Below are positions 14,596 through 25,868 of a DNA stretch of 64,000 bases, piece after piece. Within the stretch, counting starts at the first letter, position 1; each line of letters starts with the position of its first letter. The notes beneath the pieces are model-generated. The model saw nothing but the letters and a program-made list of their open reading frames with translations. It was not told where the DNA came from and made no database searches. The DNA is taken from assembly GCA_034509925.1 (NCBI GenBank), contig CM067531.1, forward strand, positions 222,001 through 286,000. Direction: 5' to 3'. Both the position numbers and the translations under genes were made by a program. The stretch is from Hirudinaria manillensis (Eukaryota; Annelida; Clitellata; Hirudinida; Hirudinidae).

Positions 14596-16456
14596 TCATG
14601 CTGCGACCGTGTCTGATTGCGACGTGTTCTCGAACTCCCTGGAATAAACAAAAGATGTGCTTTTACTTGCAAAGCAAATGACACTTGGCATTCTTTAATT
14701 TCAACAGCTAAACTCCCAAACAAAAACAACAACTCAACAAACGTCATCCAAAGACCCACCTCCGTTTGATGAATCGCTCGATCAAATCATTTTTGTGTCT
14801 CTGCTCCTGAGTCATGTCGGTGATCTTCAAGAGACCGATAATGAATGTTCCGCCGACCAATCTGATTAGATAATTAATGGACAAGACTTGCAGAATAACA
14901 GGGGATTCGTTATCGAGATTCATTTCGGGTTTACCCTAAAACTGCTCCGAGTACCCCCCCTACCACCATGTTTCTCCAGCCGTGGGTGGTCCTCATAATG
15001 CTACAGACGACTCCTTCAATAACAAGCATGTCATAGGATCTAATTTATACTAGTAACGTTATATAAATGCATTAGTATGGCAAACATAATATTATTAAAA
15101 ATAATAACTATATATGACTAATAAGTAAGCACACACCTCCTCCTGCAATATAATCCCATATTGAAGTCTTGTTTCTGTACACTGCCAGTGTTTGTGAAGA
15201 CAGCCTGCAGCAATCGGGTAAGACCGAGAAATTTAAAATGATTTTCAAATAAAAAGGGGTAAAAATGACATAAATAATAACAATATTATCTGCTTGGAAA
15301 CTTATTAATGTAACAAAAAGAGATAACCTTAAAAAATTTAAAAAGAAACTCACACAAAAAGACCACTCAAAGCCCCTGTCTTGATACCCATCCTCAATCC
15401 TAACCTGATTGAACCAATCATGATTGCATCACTGTACTTTCTCTGAGAAATAAAATTATTAAAAATTATTTAAAATTATTAAAAATGCTAGATTTTAAAG
15501 TTTAATCATACTGAAAGTTGGCACAGGATGTGATGTTTGTAACCTGACTAACCTTTATTAGGTCGAGAAATTCTAAATGAAAATCATAAAAACGGAAAGA
15601 TTTAACGATCGATTGAATGACAAAAGAACGAAACGAACGGAGGCGATGAACGACGTCGTAAAAGCCGTGTGTTGATTCTTCATGCAAAACTTTTCGGCAG
15701 CCATTCGACCGCCTAAAAAGGAACTGAAGATGAAAACCATGGCGCTCGTGCACATGCCAACATTGGAGGCCAATTCTAGTTCGGGAATCGAGAGGCCAGC
15801 CCTCCTTGAAAGACAAAGGCACTTTTTAAATTACCAGAAAATTTAAATTCTATTAGAAAAGAAAAATCCTTTGAACTATAAATGTTGTATAAGATGAATT
15901 AATATTGAATTTTAAAGTAGGCATCACACATTAGAAGAGGCAATGTTCCCCTAGTCTTGGAGAGTTCTAAATTCAGTTAGTTTGTAGTTATAGGGGACAG
16001 TTCAAAACATCTTAAAAAAATTCCATCAAAATCAAAAAAATAAGAATTACCAAACTTAATTTTGGAATCATTATAGATATGATTTTGTGGATATCACCTA
16101 AACTATCAATCAGCTACATCAATTGTCAAGATTACAAACTCTCACCATCCTGTGTACATATGTTTGACTCTGTCCATACCAGTTTCTTTAAGCATGTGCT
16201 CCTTTAAATCTATCTCAACCAATGCCATCAATTTCGGATCTTCCCTTCTCATCTTTAAATATTCGTCGCTGTCCTTCGCCAATATTTTTTCTTGTTCTTT
16301 GCTGTTTTCTGATGTTCCTTCGGAGATCGAACCTTCTGTAACTTTCTCCATCGGTTGCGAATGTGCGTAAACTTTTTCAAATAAGCTGAGATGACTCCAT
16401 CGCTTTGCCAAAGACGAGAAGGCTATTGGCTCAAAATATCCATTTACTCTATCCAT
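14596..16456 (-). CDS. TIMMDC1: TIMMDC1-like mitochondrial complex I assembly factor
   Basis: Seven exons: 16456-16146, 15804-15639, 15442-15354, 15204-15137, 15013-14935, 14861-14760, 14638-14596. They give 285 aa, the same length as human TIMMDC1. Shared landmarks in order: GMDRVKHMYTGW (human GWDRLRELF), a first membrane segment ASNVGMCTSAMVFIFSSFL, IRLGLRMGIKTGALSGLF (human RYGWRWGWRTAVF), LAVYRNKTSIWDYIAGG (human LNVYRNKDALSHFVIAG), GWRNMVVGGVLGAVLGLVGG, then a basic C-terminal helix starting TQEQRHKNDLIE. It belongs to the Tim17/22/23 fold group, sits in the inner mitochondrial membrane and helps build the membrane arm of complex I. Several introns are under 100 bp, for example 14934-14862. 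Confidence 0.9.
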
Positions 16457-16749
16457 TAGGCTATTAAAAATACTTAATTTAAAAGCTTGCGATGAGATCG
16501 CAGACGCTCCTCCAAGACTCTGAAAGCCAGTGTATGTGTAAACAATGCCCTTGATGAAAAAGTGAATGAATTTTGAAATCAAAATCGATTTTTAATAAGA
16601 TAATTTTAATAATAATAACAACTGATTTTTGAATTTTAGTTTTGCACTGTATCCAATTTTATTTTAGTTAATGTGCTTAATTTTTATTTATTAGCTGGAG
16701 CTTTATTCAATAAAACCCCAGTTGAAAGTTACAAGAACGTTTTCAGAGC

Positions 16750-17040
16750 TTATTTTGGCTTTGTAATAAATTTAACAAATTCGTTAGGCTTAAACCAACC
16801 TCGAATCTCGGACCTAAGGAGCCTTGGCAAGGTTGATGGAATTAACATATCGACAAGGATTTTGTCCTCCACCCCTCTAACCCAGTTAGCATACTCTGCC
16901 TGGAACATCGGGGGGAATATTTTCGGGTCCCGAATAATGGTTGTCCCAGGGTTACGATTCCGATCCAATTCGGGCTGCCCGGCTATTAATCTCGGGTTGC
17001 CCAGTCTAATCCCATCATTTGAAAAAATGGCATGTTCCAT
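16750..17040 (-). CDS. 96-aa protein of unknown function
   Basis: Uninterrupted frame from ATG at 17040. The composition looks like a real globular protein: RLIAGQPELDRN, PGTTIIRDPKIFPPMFQAEY, NWVRGVEDKILVDMLIP, LLRSEIRGWF. No signal peptide or membrane segment is evident. It lies 330 bp upstream of the divergent aldo-keto reductase, so the two may share a promoter, and about 290 bp ahead of TIMMDC1 on the same strand. I do not recognise the family. An in-frame Met 48 codons upstream gives a longer version, but that extension looks non-coding. Confidence 0.6.
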   Translation of the reverse strand: MEHAIFSNDGIRLGNPRLIAGQPELDRNRNPGTTIIRDPKIFPPMFQAEYANWVRGVEDKILVDMLIPSTLPRLLRSEIRGWFKPNEFVKFITKPK

Positions 17041-17371
17041 GGCATAAAAAACAATTAAAATAGCAATTCTACGACTGTCAGTCTGTTTGAGTGACAGTTT
17101 AAACTGTCCCAAATATAGGTTAAAATGCTTGATGGACTTTAAACATGTTGTTTTTACAAAAGTCAACCAGTGGATAAAAAACAACAGACAGCAACTTCTT
17201 CCAAAGTCTAACTTTTTTCTTAATTAATTAAAACATCTCCTTGATGTTGGACATTTACTATAAAGTAGAGAAAACGCGGCTCATATTTTACATGCAACAT
17301 CCGTTTATAAATCTGATATAACTTATTTAACATTGAACTTAATATCGAATTAAATAGAGAAGAGTTTCAAG
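17041..17371. promoter_or_regulatory. Likely shared divergent promoter region
   Basis: A 331-bp space between two divergent starts (96-aa protein, minus; aldo-keto reductase, plus). No specific element was identified. Confidence 0.35.
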
Positions 17372-19431
17372 ATGTCAAAGTATCTGAAGTTGAACAACAG
17401 TTGCGAATTGCCAACTGTTGGATTGGGAACGTGGCAGGTAACTTTCGTTGTTATTTTTTTAATACTTCTATAAATATTAAATATTTCAATATTTATATAA
17501 TTCACCTTTAATTGAATATGACACAATAAATATCCGATTTAGTTGAAAGCAGAGGAAATTCAGGAAGTCCTTGTTACGGCAGTAAAGGCAGGTTATAGGC
17601 ACTTCGATTGTGCAAAACTTTATGAGAATGAAGCTCCAATTGGAAATGCAATTTCTCACATCATTAATGATCTAAAATTGGTGAAAAGAGAGGAACTTTT
17701 CATAACTTCAAAGGTTGGAAATAATTATTAAAAATACGAGTCACATTTATTAACGTTATATCTAACTAATTCTTAACAATCTATCAAAACCTTTGCGACT
17801 TTTACAGCTCTGGTGCAACAGCCACAGGAAAGAAAATGTCAAACCTGTGTTGAAAAAACAGCTTTCAGATTTGCAATTGGAATATTTGGATCTCTACATC
17901 ATACATTTCCCATTTTCTTTCAGAGTGCGATGGATACAATTTCTTAAACAAATTTTAAATTAAAACAAATTCTGTATTTCATAAAAATAACTTCATGAAC
18001 CAATTTCGCGAACTTTTCAAGGCTGGACCAGACCTGATTCCCGTTGATTCCGAGGGACACCTCATATATGACAATGTACCGCCCATAGAAACTTGGAAAG
18101 TAGGATGGAAATCTAGCATTTTTAATAAATACCATTTAAAAATACAATAATATTTAATAAAAGCCAAAACGTTTTGTTTATTTAAACTGGAGTCGTATAA
18201 AATAATACTTTCTACTTGTAAATTACTCCAACCAGGCTTTGGAGGAATGCGTCAAAGAAGGTCTAACAAAGAATATTGGCCTCTCAAACTTTAACCTTTC
18301 GCAGACCAAAGATATCCTTGATCAGGCTGAGATCAAACCTGCTGCACATCAGGCACCAACATTATAATAATATATATAATATTAATGATAATGTAATAAT
18401 AATAATAATAATATGAAGTTAATAAGTTCTGAATTACTTGTTGGTAAAAGTGATTCATAAAGTCATTCAATTACCAACATTATGCAATATAATTCACAAT
18501 CATTGTTTATAATTTTATAAAATAATAAAACAACTTGAACATTTCAGATCGAGATTTATCCATACTTCCAAAACACAAAAATGGTTGACTTTTGTGCTTC
18601 AAAGAACATCGCTGTGATTGCTTACAGTTCTCTGGGATCTATGAGTAGACCATGGTATAAATTTATTAATAAATCTGTAAAAAATAAGATAAGATAATTT
18701 TGACAACGTCTTCATTTCCAATTTTAGGGACGAAATAAAGCTGAATCCGATGGAGGATCCGATAATCAGAAAATTGGCAGAAAAGTACCTAAAGTCTCCT
18801 GCTCAAATCATTCTTCGTTGGTTGGTTCAAAGAAACATTGCAGTTATTCCTAAAAGTTCAAATCCTCAAAGAATCAAAGAAAACATCGAGGTATTTCATG
18901 CCCGGTATTATTATTATTATTATTATTATTTATTAATCAGTTTCTGTATTGTATTTGATGTTGATAAATTTTTAATAAGTTGTGATTTAATTAAGTGCTT
19001 AAAATGGATATGTAAATGTATGTGGATACATATAGATACATATGTGGATACAAATTCATAGAAGAAATTTAGCTGAAATGACTTGATGTAGTTTCGACAA
19101 AATTACAAACTTATTTATATTTATTTTTATTATAGATTTTTGATTTTGAATTGTCAAATGAAGATTTAAAGGAAATATCCACGATGGAAAAAGGAGTGAA
19201 AAACTTTGGTAACACCATGATTTTCGAAGGGTAGCAAAATGTTTTTCAATTTATTTTTTAATATGAGTCTTTAAATAGCGCATAAATTGTTGTTTTTTTT
19301 TAAATTGTGGTGTGCTATATTTAACTTATTTAATAAAATAATGTAATTTTAAAAGTTTGACGCGTTTTAATTGCAGGTGTGTTTTAATTCGAGACGAAAC
19401 AGTTCCGTACAATCCACTTTGTGAGGAATGA
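17372..19431 (+). CDS. Aldo-keto reductase (AKR1-like)
   Basis: Nine exons: 17372-17437, 17543-17713, 17808-17924, 18022-18099, 18236-18352, 18548-18654, 18728-18890, 19136-19230, 19377-19431. They give 322 aa, typical for the family. It is an (alpha/beta)8 barrel, NADPH-dependent and cytosolic, reducing carbonyl groups of aldehydes, ketones or sugars. The catalytic tetrad is complete: D44 and Y49 in [11 protein letters not shown]79 in LFITSKLW, H112 in YIIHFP. Other landmarks are [22 protein letters not shown] and the NADPH-phosphate loop [13 protein letters not shown]. The C-terminus RDETVPYNP is a usual AKR1 end and supports the final splice. Intron 5 (18353-18547) has no GT donor; it appears to be GC-AG (CAG|GCACCA). 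Substrate cannot be told. Confidence 0.92.
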
Positions 19432-19872
19432 TTGGCAAAAGGACGAAGACGAAGTTAATTTATTAACGTCGTTAATCATTGGAGGACCTCACGAAAGACA
19501 TTAACTTCACTGCTTATAATAATATTCACAAATATATACGCAATTGAATGTTATTTCGTTTTAAATAGTGCCTTTAATTTTTAAATGTTTACTTTAAGTT
19601 TTTAAATCCTACTTTGAAGAAATTTTGATCTTATCTTTGGCGGTCTTCACAAAGAAACATTACATTGAAAAACTGATTAATTTTTTTGTTAATCGTTTGC
19701 TTTCTTAGTATATTAGATATTATTTCCATTTAGAAAATATTACTCCATGGAATCTTTCTTTTAATACTATTTTAAATCAACTCGAAGGAAGGTAGTTGCA
19801 GATTTACTGAGTAAGTGACACCGAGAAGATGATAAAATGGCAAAATAAAATAATGAAGGTATATCAACAGAA
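19432..19872. other. Convergent 3' region
   Basis: Between the convergent aldo-keto reductase and CTLD receptor ends. Nothing coding seen. Confidence 0.5.
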
Positions 19873-22117
19873 TCAGTCTGGTATCTCAACAACGTGTTCC
19901 AAATCGAACGAAACCTTCTTAACCGATTTCTTGCCTGTACTTGCATTGGTAGGATAGTCCCAATCGTGCTGAGATTGGACAGATGCATCCAAACCGCTTT
20001 CTGTGGATGAGTCTACGGTCGGAGCTTCTGGATTCTCTGAAATTTCTTCGTTTAGAATTGATTCCTGATTTTCAAAATCCTGGTTTGATTCTGAATGAAC
20101 ATCAGTGCTTTCCACTCGTTGAAGAGGTTCACTTTTCGTGTCTTCGTTGTCGAAGCCTGAATCAGAGGATCTCTGATCTTCGCCATTTTCCTGGTCGATA
20201 TTTGCCTCTAGAGAGATGTTTTGGGTTTTGTAGTGTTTTTTGTGGTCGATATCAATGACCGATGAGAATTTGGAATTTTTTCTGTATAATAAATTCACCA
20301 AATGTATTATAAATTATATTTTTATAATTAGTATTTCTAAAAATAATGCTTTAAGGTAGCTGTGAAAACATTTTAAATTATAAATCTAAAGAATCCTACT
20401 GATTTTTGCTCATGAAGAAATAAGTGACTAAAATTGTGACGAGGCAGATGATGAACACAAGAATCAGTGACACGCCAATACCAATTCCAAGTTTTGTCTT
20501 GAAGTTCTCACCTGCAGTATGAATTCAAAAATTCAATTTTTCTCAATTATTAATATGATTAAGAATTATTATAAATACATTTATTATTCATTACATAGAG
20601 TAATTAAAACGATGAATTAAATGGTTATTTATTTAATTTCACAACTTATTTCCTCATTTTAACCTTCCCTTAAATTGCTTGGAGTGTTTATCTCAAAAAC
20701 TGAATCTGAATAAGTTGGTCCTGAGTTTGTGGTTGAGGAGAGATTGTAGTTGTAATGAGTTGTCACCGAAGAATGGTTCGTTGATGGTTGTGGTAGTCGT
20801 TCATTTGTAGCAATAGAAGCCCTTGTCGTAGTTGTAGAAGGTGTGGTTGACGTGGTTGTTGTTGTGGTCGTTGTTGTGGTGCTAGACGTGGGTAGTGCAG
20901 TCGTTGTGGTTGTTGTGGTTGTAGCAGAGGTGGGTGGTGCGGTCGTTGTGGTTGTTGTGGTTGTAGCAGAGGTGGGTGGTGCAGTCGTTGTGGTTGTGGT
21001 TTTTATTGTAGTTTCAATTGCTGCGGTTGTTGTTGTAGTTGTGATTGGAATGGTAAGTGCTGTGTTGGTGCTGTGTGGTGGAGTTAACACTAGTATCGTG
21101 GTGCCTGGTTTTCTTGTTGTGGTTGTGACTAAAATTTAAGAGTTTTAAAATGCATTTGAGTAACATTATGATAGAAATTATGAAATTTATTTTACATTTC
21201 TAAAAATAAAAATTAACACAAGACATTGATGTAAGCCATCTACTGCGGCACTTACTTTGAGGTGAATTTGTTCTAAACGCTTCTGGATCTTGAGCTGGGC
21301 ATTTAGAATGAAAGTTGAATTTGTTTAGAAGAATGAAGAAATTACTTCGATTAGTTTAAATAATCAATTAATTTTATTAACTTCAACAGACCTCTCATGC
21401 AGATAACAGTTACTGTCTTGGAACTACAAAGTGCATTCCACCATTTCGAGCTTTCTTGTGGAGTAAAGAAGGCACAATCACCTCCTGGAATTGAATCTGT
21501 GGGATTTCCATCTTTCCAGTTTTCAAAGGATTGATATGAAGGTGCTGCAAACATAAACCATATCCAAACACCAAGACATCAGTGACAGAAATATCAGAAA
21601 TATTAACGTTTAAATAAGTTGTACTGTTGCAAAATGAATTATAAATAAATTTGCTTGATAATTTACTATCGTTGTTGATCCAAATCCATTGTCCTCTGGC
21701 ATTTTTTTGCAATCCCAGAACGACATAAGTCCCCGTTTCGCCAGGAAATGCCGACAAATCGGATACAAAAAAGTTCACCACTGATTGCTGAATTTCAGAG
21801 TCGTAAATGGACAAAAGCTGACTAGGAGGGTTAGTGGATTGGCAGATACCAAAGACGTAATTGGTGTTGTTCATGAAGACTCGTCCAAATACCGAGTAAC
21901 AGTATCTTCTGTCACAATATTCTGCTTCACTTCCCATCCCATTGAAGAAAAGTCCTGGTATTCAATATTCGGTGAGGTTTTAATACATAAAAGAACTTTT
22001 ATCTCTTATCTTTAGAAGTACTGTCTTCCATAAATGCTTGACAAAATCTAGATCCTACGATTACATTTCTTCGCGCGAAAACTTACCCAGGAGAATGACG
22101 AATACAGAATAAATCAT
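19873..22117 (-). CDS. CTLD receptor with mucin-like Thr stalk, one membrane segment, acidic tail
   Basis: Seven exons: 22117-22087, 21954-21667, 21544-21392, 21294-21256, 21128-20664, 20511-20400, 20281-19873; 498 aa. The signal peptide is MIYSVFVILLG. The CTLD follows (YCDRRYCYSVFG, VVLGLQKNARGQWIWINND, ENWKDGNPTD, a closing Cys in TVICM). The WKDGNP loop lacks the full sugar-binding EPN/WND set. A 13-residue linker exon and a 155-residue Thr/Pro-rich stalk with repeated TTTTTTTAPPTSA blocks probably carry dense O-glycans. The membrane segment is LGIGIGVSLILVFIICLV. The tail of about 145 residues is acidic and ends near KKSVKKVSFDLEHV, whose KKVSF fits the RVxF dock for protein phosphatase 1. 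No ITIM is seen. It is divergent from the plus-strand lectin genes that follow. Confidence 0.85.
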
Positions 22118-23216
22118 TCTCTACTAAAATTGCTATCCCACTCAGCGATTTATCAGTTAAACAGTCAAACCTCCATCGAACTCCGCATCATTAACCAATC
22201 TAACAACAATCCACCATGATTTTTTTCAGTTAAGCTGAATAAAAGGTAAAAGGGTGTTGAAGCCTCTAAGCTATGTTCTCGCAGCTAACCATTCTTTCAA
22301 TAATTATTTTTACGACAGGCTTGCAACTACATTTTCTTTGAGTAATCTTCAAGAAAGGTGGGACAAGAAAGTCAAGAATGACTCAAGTTTATTAAATCAC
22401 GTCTCTTGAAGTATTCTATTTAAGAAGAAAACAGTAGTTTGGTTTGTGCCACAAGTTTAATAGATTAAATTAAATTATTTATGGAATTACGATTATGAAA
22501 GTTAAAGATTAAAAAATCAACTTTTAAATCAAATTAATCAACATTCCTTTATAAATATAAAAAAAATGACATTGTTTGATGAAGCCGAGGGAATGAGATC
22601 ATAATGATGTGACGAAGTAATTTGATTTAGCGGATCTCAGCTATTGATAAAAAATGGCATCCGGAAAATTCATCGCAGAAAATTCATCGCCGGAAAATTT
22701 TAATGGGTTTCCTGCTTCCATATTTTACGGTGGCTCGGATTTATTTACAAAGCCAAATTTGTTGTTATTCAAAAGCTTCTTAATTCGTCACCAAACTCCC
22801 TTCTTACGTCATTGTCTTAAAGTAGCATTCATTCTTGGATAGTAAATATTTCGTAAGTATTGTAATAACCCGGGGTCCTCAAACTAATTATAGAAGGTCA
22901 GGTTTATTGAAAGTTGTCAGATGGCTTGGAAGATGCACAATGCTCAAATGTCTAAGTCTTGAAATCTGCTGTTTCTCTAACTCTCGCTTTACTTTCCGAG
23001 ATAAATTTATTTGTCGAGGTTCATAACCGAAGAGTCGAATAGTAATTAATTATTTAATTAATTATAAAATTATATTGCCCCTAAATTTAATTAATTACTA
23101 AATTAATTAAGCAATATAATTTTAATTATTCTTCAATTATCTGGATCCAGGGATCCAACAGTATTTTGGCATTCGATTCTGTGAACATCTGCTGAGTATC
23201 GAAAATTTTTTCAGAA
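22118..23216. other. Divergent intergenic region of two lectin genes
   Basis: Start regions of the minus-strand CTLD receptor and the plus-strand two-CTLD gene. Short open frames here have no splice support. A TTAATTAATTA-rich palindromic stretch lies at about 23040-23125. Confidence 0.45.
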
Positions 23217-24861
23217 ATGTCTTCCAAGTATTTCAACCTCGTCTTTTTATGTGCTTTTTCGGAGCTACTTTCAATTTCCACCGCTAACCCACTTTACAAA
23301 ACGCATTGCGAAGAATCAGTGTGTCTCTATCTCAACGGTACAAATGTTTACGCATCGTCAAATGAGGAAGCAAACAATATTTGCAAGAGAAGTGGATTTA
23401 TGCTACTAGAAATTCCAAATGCAAAAATTCACGAAATTGTTGACCGAGCAACCTCATCTTGGGATAATTACGCTAGACCTTTGAATGGATTCTATTTCAG
23501 GTTGAATTTGGTCCAAGTTGTTGATTCGAAGTGGAAATGGATAAGCAATAATCAACCTTTGGGTTAATAATCAGTTTTTTAATTAGTAAAATAAACTATA
23601 ATTTAAATAATCTAATTTTGTCAAATCTAAAACCAATAAAATATATCTGTTTACAATCAGATTCTTCTGTCATTATGCAAAGTTATCCTTATTTTGCATT
23701 CGCTCAAATAAACTCTGCGGGAGTACATTACATCGCAGAATTTGAAAGATTTAAATATCCTTCCATTTGTTCTTGCAATGGTAATTTACTTTATTTTCAC
23801 AAATAATGATAAAAATATGAAATATCTACATAATTTTGTTGTGCTTCTATTTAAAAATATATTCAAAATTTAATAAATCAAAATAATTAAGGACCCTGCA
23901 AGAACTCGGGAAGCTGCTCAATAAGTGACGGATCAAATTTATGCATCGAGGTGGTTAACATTGATGCAAATTGGTTTGATTCTCGAAGCAATTGTCAAAA
24001 CATGGGTGGTGATTTGGCCATTGTCGTACAAAGTCCTTCACCGCAGTGGATTTCCAAGGTTCCTGTTGGAAGTTATTGGATTGGTCTGACGAGAGCAAAA
24101 TACGTTTGGAACTCAACTGGTAATTTTAAATAACTTGTCATTTGCTTGTGCATCAGTTTTACAAAGAGCTGTTATTTAACAAAATGTGATCGTGACATAA
24201 CGCAATGAACAGTATTGGGTGCCTTAACTGGAATTCATATCATTTAATATTTTAAGGAAATTTTTCAACATAAAAATAATCTATATTAAATTTATTCTTA
24301 AAATTAATGTTTGTAGCTGAAACAGCGACTTACTTCAAATGGTATGAAGGTGAACCAATCCAGGGTCATGAATGCACCTGTATATCACACGCGGACTTTA
24401 AATCACCAAACTTTTTTCGTAAATCTCCTTGCCCTTATGGAAAACCATTCATCTGCATGGATAAATCTGGAAAGAAACGTCAGCGACAAAATTCGACTAG
24501 ATATATTTGTAACAAAAACCTATGAAATTCGTTTAAATTAATTTTATTTTTCATTTTATATAATTTCGTTTTAAATTAAAATTTCAATTTTTTTCATCAG
24601 CACCCATTGAAGCCATATCTGCATCAGCTGCAACCTCTATTTCACAAACCTGGTCTTCAACGGCCACAACGATTGTTAAAAAGATAATTTCGGAATTTCA
24701 AAACCAAAGTATTTTAAAATGCTAACACTATTATTCTTCTATATAAACATTCTTAATATCTTAATTTGCACTCTTGACGTTATCTTTCTTTTAATCGCAA
24801 AACAGATCTTGTTGGAATCATAGCTGGAGTTGCAACCTTTGTACTTGTACTGATTGCGTAG
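23217..24861 (+). CDS. Two-CTLD receptor, tail-less form (lectin B)
   Basis: Six exons: 23217-23562, 23661-23780, 23892-24119, 24317-24478, 24601-24708, 24806-24861; 339 aa. All introns are phase 1. The signal peptide is at residues 1-23 (MSSKYFNLVFLCAFSELL). CTLD1 spans exons 1-2 (CEESVCLYLNG to PSICSCNG). CTLD2 spans exons 3-4 (SYWIGLTRAKYVW, then FKWYEGEPIQ and PFICM). WIGL is a canonical CTLD core; EPI replaces EPN and WND is missing, so calcium-dependent sugar binding is doubtful. A short Ser/Thr stalk follows. The last exon begins a membrane segment (LVGIIAGVATFVLVLIA) and meets an in-frame TAG after it. The rest of the ancestral exon and its donor survive untranslated. The product may be GPI-anchored or tail-anchored. 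Confidence 0.8.
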
Positions 24862-25868
24862 TTTAATGTAGTGTTCCTTTTTATCTTGAAATACTTTAAA
24901 AAGTGAGTTCTTTTTACTTTAAGATAATTAAAGATTTTAAAGATTAAAATAATTAAATTTCAGAAGTAAGAAAAAACTTATAGGTCACTTTCCAAAAGGT
25001 CTTAGATTATAATTTCAGTCATCTCCGTGAAGGATCAATTTACTAACTATTGAAACCAATCACTCAATCTCCGTGGTAAACAAAGACTTCATTTCAGAAA
25101 CAATTGTTTCAGAAGTATCAGTAGACAAAAGATTTGTTAAGATTAACGGTTTAATTTCGACAATTTATTTTCTAAATTCTACAAATGCTCAGCGGTGTTC
25201 TTTAATTCGTTTTGCTTAGTTTTTGTAAAATAACCACAAAGTTATCCTGAGTAAAAAGCTTTCTATGTAAAGGAAAAAGTACGAGAAAACCAAATTGAGG
25301 AAACTAGTGGTCCAGAAAGTAGATAATGCAATAATAACTGAACCAAATTATTGGAGATATTTTGTTTATGAGGAAGAAACGTTTTGATGAATCTGAACAA
25401 ATAAGTTCGCAGTCTGCAAGGACATCAATTGATTTCAACTATTGCATTCTTAAGCGATTTTGTGCTCTCCATTCAAATGACTATTATTCTAAGTTGAGAA
25501 ATCGAAAAGTAAGTTCTGAAATTGATTAAAGAAAACTCATAAAACACGATATAAAGGATGGTTTATGCAATAAAATAGATTGAATTTCCTTTTAGTGCAA
25601 AGAAACATTATCTTTAAACATGCATAATTTGAATATTTACATAACTTGAGTTAAAAATCGAAAGATATTCCAAACAATAGTTCGTGCTTCCGCATTATGT
25701 GTAATCGGCATTTTTATGAAAAGCCACAATTGTTGCTATTCACAAGCTTCTTATTTTGCCAAACAGGATTCATCGGCTTGCTATTCGGTCCTATTTAGTA
25801 ATTATTTCATAAGTATTTTGCCATATAATGCTGTGGACCTATGAGTGATTGATAAAATTGATTCAGAG
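24862..25868 (+). pseudogene. Decayed cytoplasmic-tail exon of lectin B and spacer
   Basis: After the stop, the membrane exon continues as a readable frame to a GTGAGT donor at about 24903. At about 24962-25110, after an AG, lies sequence matching the intact tail exon of lectin D (for example the end resembling SVTEENKDL), but its frame is lost. From 25110 to 25868 nothing coding was seen; the last part is the next gene's 5' side. Confidence 0.6.

Noticed and set aside
20843-21139. Val-rich plus-strand frame
   Set aside because: Antisense shadow of the Thr-rich stalk exon of the minus-strand lectin receptor.
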